NCBI GenBank assembly: GCA_027924645.1
Contig: BSBN01000781.1
Location: forward strand, 2,728,001 to 2,792,000
Source of the DNA: Cunninghamia lanceolata
Lineage: Eukaryota > Streptophyta > Pinopsida > Cupressales > Cupressaceae
Length of the DNA stretch: 64,000 nucleotides
Direction: 5' to 3'
The stretch's first letter is position 1; every line of letters begins with the position of its first letter. Under the pieces are notes generated by a model, which ran no database searches, was not told where the DNA came from, and worked only from the letters and a program-made list of their open reading frames with translations. The position numbers were made by a program, and so were the translations under genes. Of the stretch, positions 58,732 through 64,000 are shown one piece after another.

Positions 58732-61700
58732 AATCCAAACAAGCCTCAGAACACTCAAGGTAGTACATCTGCTCCTGAAGATAAGATAGACAAATTGGCA
58801 AATGTTGTTAAGGACCTAAGCTATAGATTAGCTAGAAGTGAAAAAGGGATGGGTCCTGATAGGCAAGTCTATCAAAAGCAAGAAAAGAGGCCATCATTAC
58901 ATGATATGCCTTATAACACCAATTGGCATGATGGTAAGCCTGTATTCCCACGTAACAACACAAATCAAAGGGCTCAACATGTCAAAGAAACTCCTGATCC
59001 TCTAAAGAAAGCTATAAATATTGCTGATGATGCTCCGTGGTGTATAATTTGTCAGATGCCACATTCACAGTCACAGTGTATGATTGCTCAATCCTTGTAT
59101 GATAATGCTACATCTTGTAATGAATGCAATGAGCCACATCATGTGCAGGATGATGATGTTAATATGATGTCCATAGGCAATGGATACACTCTTTATGATG
59201 CTGATGAGAATACAGATCATCAAATTCAGGCCTGCCAACAGTTCTCATATGATGAAGATAATGAAGATAACTATGTGTATGCTCAGAACTCACACAATTT
59301 TCTGAGTAACCTACAACGACCTTCTGATGAGGAAATTAGAGCCTTCACAGCTGCAGCAGTTGCTCAAGTCAAAAGCAACTACAATCTCAGAGGTAAAAAT
59401 CAAGTAGGCAGCCCACATCAGCCAGAAGATATTTCTGCAGGTCAGCTAGTGCATGGTCATAAAGGAACTGAACCACAAAAAAGGCAGTGGGTAAATAATA
59501 AACAGAACTTTAGACATAGAACAGGTCATGAATTTCAAGGACCAGAAAACAAAATCCCTCAGGCTGAAGATCAAAGTAAAGGTTCCCGAGACAAGAATGA
59601 TGATCAGGGAACTATGAAAATGAAAGCTAAATCAGCTCAGGATAAAAACAAGATTGTGGAGCAAGCTACAACTATTATACAAAATTGTGCTCCATTTGAT
59701 ATAGCTCAAATCCTCTCTCAGGTAAAAGTCTCTGTTCCACTTATGGAACTCATGAAAGTGGAAGAGATCAAGAATAGGACAATATCCCTAATCTCAGGGG
59801 TACCTTTTCAAGCTAAACAAAATGTTCAGACCCAGGGTGAGAAACATATCATGTGTAATGAAGAAGATGAGACTCCTGAAGTCTATTTAGGAGTAACCAT
59901 GACAAAGTGTCCTTCACAAGTGGAACCATTTTATGTTTCCCTGGTTATAAATGGAAAAATAATTAGAAATTGTATGCTTGACTCTGGAGCATCTACAAAT
60001 GTCATGCCTTTGGCCATCATGCAACAAACTGGATTAAAAATTGACAAGGCATGTGGAAAATGTTATGCTATGGATGCCAGAGAGGTACCAGTTATTGGAA
60101 TCATGAAGGACGTAGATTTCAAACTGGCAGCATTTCCTGAAAAAAGATATAAAATGAATATAACAGTGGTTGACATCAAGCCACAATATGGTATGTTGTT
60201 GTCAAGGAGATGGGCAGCACTAATTGGTGGAAGTATGCAGCTGGACCTGTCATATGCCATGATTCCAATGAATGGCAGGGATGTCAAGCTAATCAGAGAG
60301 CAAAGATCATCAGAGACAGTGGAAGACCAAGAAGCAAATGAACAAGTATGCTTTGTAGACACTGACTGTGATAACTTCAAGGTTGTCTCAGATGATACAG
60401 AAGATAAAAAGAAAAATGTCTGCATTGAAGAGCTGGACCAGCAAGGCTTATGGACCATGTTTTTTGATGGAGCTTGTGCAAAAGAAGGCTCTGGAGCTGG
60501 AGTTGTTTTCCTGTCTCCAACTGGTAAGCTCCTCAAGTTCTCTTTCTTGCTGAGGTTTGATTGCACAAACAACATTGCAGAATATGAGGCTTTACTCTTA
60601 GGCCTAAATATTGCTCTCAAACATGGAATTAAGATGTTAAGAGTATTTGGGGATTCTGAGCTGATTGTATCCCAAATTAGAGATAAGTATGCTGCAAAAA
60701 ATAAAAGATTGAAACAATACAAGCATGCTGTTTGGGATACCATTGAATTATTTGATGCATTTTCAATAGGCTGGGTAGAGAGGTCAAAAAATGTTATGGC
60801 TGATTTCTTAGCTAATGTTGCAATAAGGCCAGATGACATCACTCTGTCAGGTGTTACAAATGTAGAAATTAAAATTAGGCCTGCAGTACCAGAAAATATA
60901 TGCAGTTGGCAAGTGTTTAATGATGATAGGGATTTGCTGAAATTTTTGCACTACATAGATGACTATGAGAATCAACAAATTGATTTCCAAGCTTTTGTAG
61001 AGACTGTGGATGGAAAAGAAACTCTTGTGGGAAAAGAGATAATTCAATTGAAGACTAATAAAATCCCTAGAGGGTTGGTAGCTTTGGAAAGAGCTTTTGA
61101 CAGTAGAGATAAAATGGTCACAAGGACATCTCCCACAAATAAGGAAGATTTAGAGGAGATAAATTTGGGGACATCTCAGGCCCCTCAAAAGGTATACATT
61201 GGTAAACAGCTCAAACCACACATTAGAAGTATGCTGATTGCATTACTGAAAAAGTATAAACATGTTTTTGCTTGGTCATATGAGGACCTAAAAGCCTATA
61301 GGGAAGATTTATTCCAGCATGAGATCCCATTGAAGCCTGGAGCTAAGCCATTTAGACAAAAGCAAAGACCTATTAATCCTACCTTAGCTCCCAAGATGCA
61401 AGAAGAACTCAAAAGGCTCAGGGAAGCTGGAATAATTGTGCCAATCAGACATTCAACTTGGGTGTCTAACCTTGTCCCAGTCAGAAAAAAGAATGGTGAT
61501 ATTAGGCTTTGTGTTGATTTCAGGAACTTGAATGTATCCTCTTTAAAGGATAACTATCCACTGCCTAATATGGAAGCTATGTTGCAGAGAGTGACTGGTT
61601 GTGAACTCCTATCCATGATGGATGGATTTTCAGGATATAATCAGGTAAAGGTAAAGGAATCAGAACAGTATAAAACCGCCTTTACCACTCCATGGGGAAC

Positions 61701-62316
61701 TTATGTGTATGTTAGAATGCCATTTGGACTAACAAATGCAGGTGCTACATTTCAAACAGCAATGGATGTTGCTTTTGCAGGGTTGATTGATTCAATCCTG
61801 GCTGTATATCAGGATGACCTGACTGCTTACTCAAAGAAAGAAGAGCAGCATTGTTTGCATCTGGAGCAGATTTTCATAAGAGCACTAGAGTATGATATTT
61901 CTTTAAATCCAAAGAAGTGTGCCTTTGGGGTAGTTGAAGGAAAGCTTCTGGGACATATTGTTTCCAAGGAGGGAGTCAGGATAGATCCAGAGAGAGTGGC
62001 TGCTATTGACAGGATTCAAATGCCAAAAACTGTAAAAGGAGTTCAGTCCTTCTTTGGACAGATAAATTTTCTTAGGAGATTTGTTCCCAACTTTGCAGAA
62101 ACCACAAGGAACATTTTCAAGATGATGAAGAAGGATGCAACTGTCAACTGGGAAAGGGAAGCAATAGAATCATTTCAGAGTATCAAAGAGGCAATCAAGA
62201 TGGCCCCTGTTCTTAAATCTCCTGATTTTTCTAAGCCATTCCAAGTATTTTCATTTGCTTCCTTTCATACTGTTGCTGCATGTTTGTTACAGAAAAAAGA
62301 AGATGGTTTTGAATAG
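58732..62316 (+). CDS. Pol of element E: protease, aRNase H, RT
   Basis: In frame with gag. A gag tail has cysteine clusters WCIICQMPHSQSQC (spacing C-x2-C-x3-H-x4-C, one short of the usual knuckle) and SCNECNEPHH. Protease: CMLDSGASTNVMP, D at 59980. Archaeal-type RNase H: WTMFFDGACAKEGSGAGVVF (catalytic D at 60466), NIAEYEALLLG, VFGDSELIVSQI, VMADFLANV (to about 60830). RT: INPTLAPKMQEELKRLREAG, STWVSNLVPVRKKNGDIRLC, MPFGLTNAGATFQTAM, active site YQDD at 61807-61818 instead of the common YVDD/YLDD. The ordinary RNase H starts with FSFASFHTVAACLLQ, where the usual Asp after AS is Phe. It ends at TAG 62314-62316. Confidence 0.9.
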   Translation, partial: NPNKPQNTQGSTSAPEDKIDKLANVVKDLSYRLARSEKGMGPDRQVYQKQEKRPSLHDMPYNTNWHDGKPVFPRNNTNQRAQHVKETPDPLKKAINIADDAPWCIICQMPHSQSQCMIAQSLYDNATSCNECNEPHHVQDDDVNMMSIGNGYTLYDADENTDHQIQACQQFSYDEDNEDNYVYAQNSHNFLSNLQRPSDEEIRAFTAAAVAQVKSNYNLRGKNQVGSPHQPEDISAGQLVHGHKGTEPQKRQWVNNKQNFRHRTGHEFQGPENKIPQAEDQSKGSRDKNDDQGTMKMKAKSAQDKNKIVEQATTIIQNCAPFDIAQILSQVKVSVPLMELMKVEEIKNRTISLISGVPFQAKQNVQTQGEKHIMCNEEDETPEVYLGVTMTKCPSQVEPFYVSLVINGKIIRNCMLDSGASTNVMPLAIMQQTGLKIDKACGKCYAMDAREVPVIGIMKDVDFKLAAFPEKRYKMNITVVDIKPQYGMLLSRRWAALIGGSMQLDLSYAMIPMNGRDVKLIREQRSSETVEDQEANEQVCFVDTDCDNFKVVSDDTEDKKKNVCIEELDQQGLWTMFFDGACAKEGSGAGVVFLSPTGKLLKFSFLLRFDCTNNIAEYEALLLGLNIALKHGIKMLRVFGDSELIVSQIRDKYAAKNKRLKQYKHAVWDTIELFDAFSIGWVERSKNVMADFLANVAIRPDDITLSGVTNVEIKIRPAVPENICSWQVFNDDRDLLKFLHYIDDYENQQIDFQAFVETVDGKETLVGKEIIQLKTNKIPRGLVALERAFDSRDKMVTRTSPTNKEDLEEINLGTSQAPQKVYIGKQLKPHIRSMLIALLKKYKHVFAWSYEDLKAYREDLFQHEIPLKPGAKPFRQKQRPINPTLAPKMQEELKRLREAGIIVPIRHSTWVSNLVPVRKKNGDIRLCVDFRNLNVSSLKDNYPLPNMEAMLQRVTGCELLSMMDGFSGYNQVKVKESEQYKTAFTTPWGTYVYVRMPFGLTNAGATFQTAMDVAFAGLIDSILAVYQDDLTAYSKKEEQHCLHLEQIFIRALEYDISLNPKKCAFGVVEGKLLGHIVSKEGVRIDPERVAAIDRIQMPKTVKGVQSFFGQINFLRRFVPNFAETTRNIFKMMKKDATVNWEREAIESFQSIKEAIKMAPVLKSPDFSKPFQVFSFASFHTVAACLLQKKEDGFE

Positions 62317-63924
62317 CCCATCACTTTCTTCAGTATGTCCTTGCAGTCCTCTGAGTTGAAGTATGATATTATGGAAAAACAGGCATATGCACTAGTCAGA
62401 GCCATCAAAAGTTTCAGACCATACTTGGTAGGATCATATATAATTGCATATGTACCTCATGCAGCAGTCAAAGACATATTCACTCAGCAGGAGGTGACTG
62501 GAAGAAGGTGCAGATGGATAAACAAACTGCAAGAGTTCAACATAGACATACAAGTTACTAAGTTGATAAGAGGACAAGGATTAGCCAAGATGATGGCACA
62601 GTCAAACTTGGAAGCATGCCAAGTTAATGCAGTCCAAGATGAGAGTGTAAATGTATCAGGATCTGAATGGTACAAGGATATTATCTACTACTTGCAAAAT
62701 CTGAATTGTCCTTCCCATTTCAGTGACAGTCAAAAGAGGACTTTAAAGTTACATGTAATCAGGTATGTTATTGTTCAAGGTGAGCTATACTGGAAAAACC
62801 CTGATGGTGTGCTGCTGAGATGTGTGGATGAGGATATGGCTAACAATGTTTTGATTGATATGCATAAAGGATTGTGTGGTGGACATTATACTGCCCAAAC
62901 AACAGCTCATAAAATTCTCAGGGCAGGATATTGGTGGCCCACTCTCTTTTCAGATGCACAAAGGTTAGTGAGAAAGTGTGACCCTTGCCAAAGATTTTCA
63001 GGAAAGCTGAAATATGATGGTGCTTTACCCCTCAGAACTGTAACTGTGGATGCTCCATTCCAGCAATGGGGAATTGACTTCATAGGGGAAATTGCAGACA
63101 AATCAAGTGGGGGACACAGTTGGATTTTGGTGGCAACTGATTACTTTACCAAATGGATTGAGGCCATTCCAACTAAGAGAGCTACAAGTAAGGTGGTGAC
63201 AGATTTCATACTAGAAAACATCATCATTAGGTTTGGAGTACCATTTAAGATAGTCACTGATAATGCTATGTGCTTCAGATCAGGTGAATTTGTTGATTTT
63301 TGCAACAGGTATGGGATAAATCTATCATATGCATCACCATATCACCCACAAGGAAATGGTCAAGCAGAATCAAGCAATAAAAGCATCATGAAAATTATCA
63401 AGAGGATACTGGACAAGAACAAGAGAGCTTGGGACTCAAAATTGAACTTAGCAATATGGGCTGACAGAGTGACAGTGAAGAGGGCTATTGGGAAGTCACC
63501 TTTTGAGCTAGTATATGGTGCATCAGCTAGATTGCCCATAAACAATCTCCTACCAGTTTACAGATTCATTCAGGAAAATGATGAGGAGATTGAAGATTCC
63601 ATGACAAAAAGAGTGAATCAGCTGGTTGCATTGGATGAAAACAGAAGGAAAGCCCACCAGATCAATCTCAAAAGACAACAAGATGTGAAATATCAGTTTG
63701 ACAGGAGAACTACAAAAAGGAAGTTTCAAGTCAATGATCTGGTGCTCATTTGGAATGCTAAAGGTCAGGAAAAGGGTAAACATGGTAAATTTGAACCCTT
63801 ATGGATGGGCCCATATCAGGTCTGCAATACTCATGGGGAGGATTCTTATTTCCTCCAGGCCCTAGATGGTGAAGTTCTGGAATTGCCTGTGCATGGCCAA
63901 TTCCTTAAGTTCTATTTTGCATAA
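62317..63924 (+). CDS. RNase H C-terminus and integrase of element E
   Basis: Same frame, directly after the TAG (PITFFSMSLQSSELKYDIM). Remaining ordinary RNase H to GQGLAKMMAQ (about 62600). Integrase: zinc region MHKGLCGGHYTAQTTAHK ... CDPCQ (about 62860-62990), catalytic core WGIDFIGEI, VTDNAMCF, GNGQAESSNKS, all three acidic residues present, then SPFELVYGA and a C-terminal domain (RRTTKRKFQVNDLVLIWNAK, LWMGPYQV). Natural end LKFYFA with TAA at 63922-63924. No chromodomain. It inserts the element cDNA into nuclear DNA. Confidence 0.92.
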   Translation, partial: PITFFSMSLQSSELKYDIMEKQAYALVRAIKSFRPYLVGSYIIAYVPHAAVKDIFTQQEVTGRRCRWINKLQEFNIDIQVTKLIRGQGLAKMMAQSNLEACQVNAVQDESVNVSGSEWYKDIIYYLQNLNCPSHFSDSQKRTLKLHVIRYVIVQGELYWKNPDGVLLRCVDEDMANNVLIDMHKGLCGGHYTAQTTAHKILRAGYWWPTLFSDAQRLVRKCDPCQRFSGKLKYDGALPLRTVTVDAPFQQWGIDFIGEIADKSSGGHSWILVATDYFTKWIEAIPTKRATSKVVTDFILENIIIRFGVPFKIVTDNAMCFRSGEFVDFCNRYGINLSYASPYHPQGNGQAESSNKSIMKIIKRILDKNKRAWDSKLNLAIWADRVTVKRAIGKSPFELVYGASARLPINNLLPVYRFIQENDEEIEDSMTKRVNQLVALDENRRKAHQINLKRQQDVKYQFDRRTTKRKFQVNDLVLIWNAKGQEKGKHGKFEPLWMGPYQVCNTHGEDSYFLQALDGEVLELPVHGQFLKFYFA

Positions 63925-64000
63925 ATGACTTGTTGCTGTGCACATTTGTAAAAACATGTATGTAGTGTAAATGCCTTGTACAGCTCGCGCTTTTTGGCTT
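63925..64000 (+). other. Start of the region downstream of E pol
   Basis: 76 bases of non-coding sequence after the pol stop. No polypurine tract or LTR yet; the window ends. Confidence 0.6.

Larger units (their letters stand above)
54641..64000 (+). mobile_element. Gypsy element E (Tat-like), 5' LTR to end of pol
   Basis: A Ty3/gypsy element inserted into RNase H of copia C after GTGCC (54636-54640, expected duplication). It has a long 5' LTR (54641-57349), a primer-binding site TGGCGACTCCGCTAGGGA, and one continuous gag-pol frame from 57469 to 63924 with only two in-frame TAG codons. Domain order is gag, protease, archaeal-type RNase H, RT, ordinary RNase H, integrase. The second RNase H and this primer type point to the Tat/Ogre group; the position of that domain before RT is unusual. 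It is the best-preserved element here, probably the youngest insertion in the nest. The 3' end lies beyond the window. Confidence 0.9.

Noticed and set aside
60063..60842. A 259-aa minus-strand frame opposite E pol.
   Set aside because: It is the antisense shadow of a strongly supported protease/RNase H coding region.

Overview
This window looks like intergenic DNA from a large plant genome. It is AT-rich and built almost entirely of LTR retrotransposons, many nested in one another, with plant-type (CCCTAAA)n repeats and one decayed pentatricopeptide-repeat (PPR) fragment. I see no intact host gene and no tRNA or rRNA gene. The number of old, stop-ridden elements and the Tat and Sirevirus content suggest a big-genome seed plant, possibly a gymnosperm. 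That lineage guess is weak inference.

Layout. 1-3368 is the 3' half of a Ty1/copia Sirevirus-like element (copy A) with its 3' LTR. 3369-9239 is unassigned AT-rich DNA with local repeats. 9240-11192 and 18085-19404 are one satellite-like locus (GA-rich arrays, degenerate telomere repeats, GATGG-rich DNA). It is split by a complete copia element of the same family (copy B, 11193-18084, target-site duplication TATAG). 19406-19618 is the PPR fragment, and 20460-22077 is a truncated relic of a different copia family. 23465-30611 is a complete copia-type element (G, duplication AAACC) that encodes only Gag and no polymerase.

From about 31181 to the right edge there is a four-layer nest. The outermost element F is a Ty3/gypsy Tat element on the minus strand. 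It carries an extra antisense gene for a plant mobile domain protein, with a visible TATA box and a probable intron. A solo LTR (35508-36299, duplication TATAT) sits inside F. At 41208 F is broken by copia copy C. Copy C is broken twice: by a complete chromodomain-bearing gypsy element D on the minus strand (45310-53288, duplication GGAAG), and by a second Tat-like gypsy element E on the plus strand (54641 to beyond the window).

E is the best preserved: one reading frame from 57469 to 63924 with only two in-frame TAG codons. It is also the most unusual. Its archaeal-type RNase H lies between protease and reverse transcriptase, whereas in F, in the same window, that domain lies after the ordinary RNase H. 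Its long LTR carries four perfect TGACGTCA palindromes within about 580 bp.

A shared theme is the type of inactivation. Many in-frame stops are TAG or TAA where a sister copy or an invariant motif shows CAG or CAA. This is the pattern expected from deamination of methylated cytosine in silenced plant transposons. All positions come from reading the sequence directly; no alignment or database search was run.
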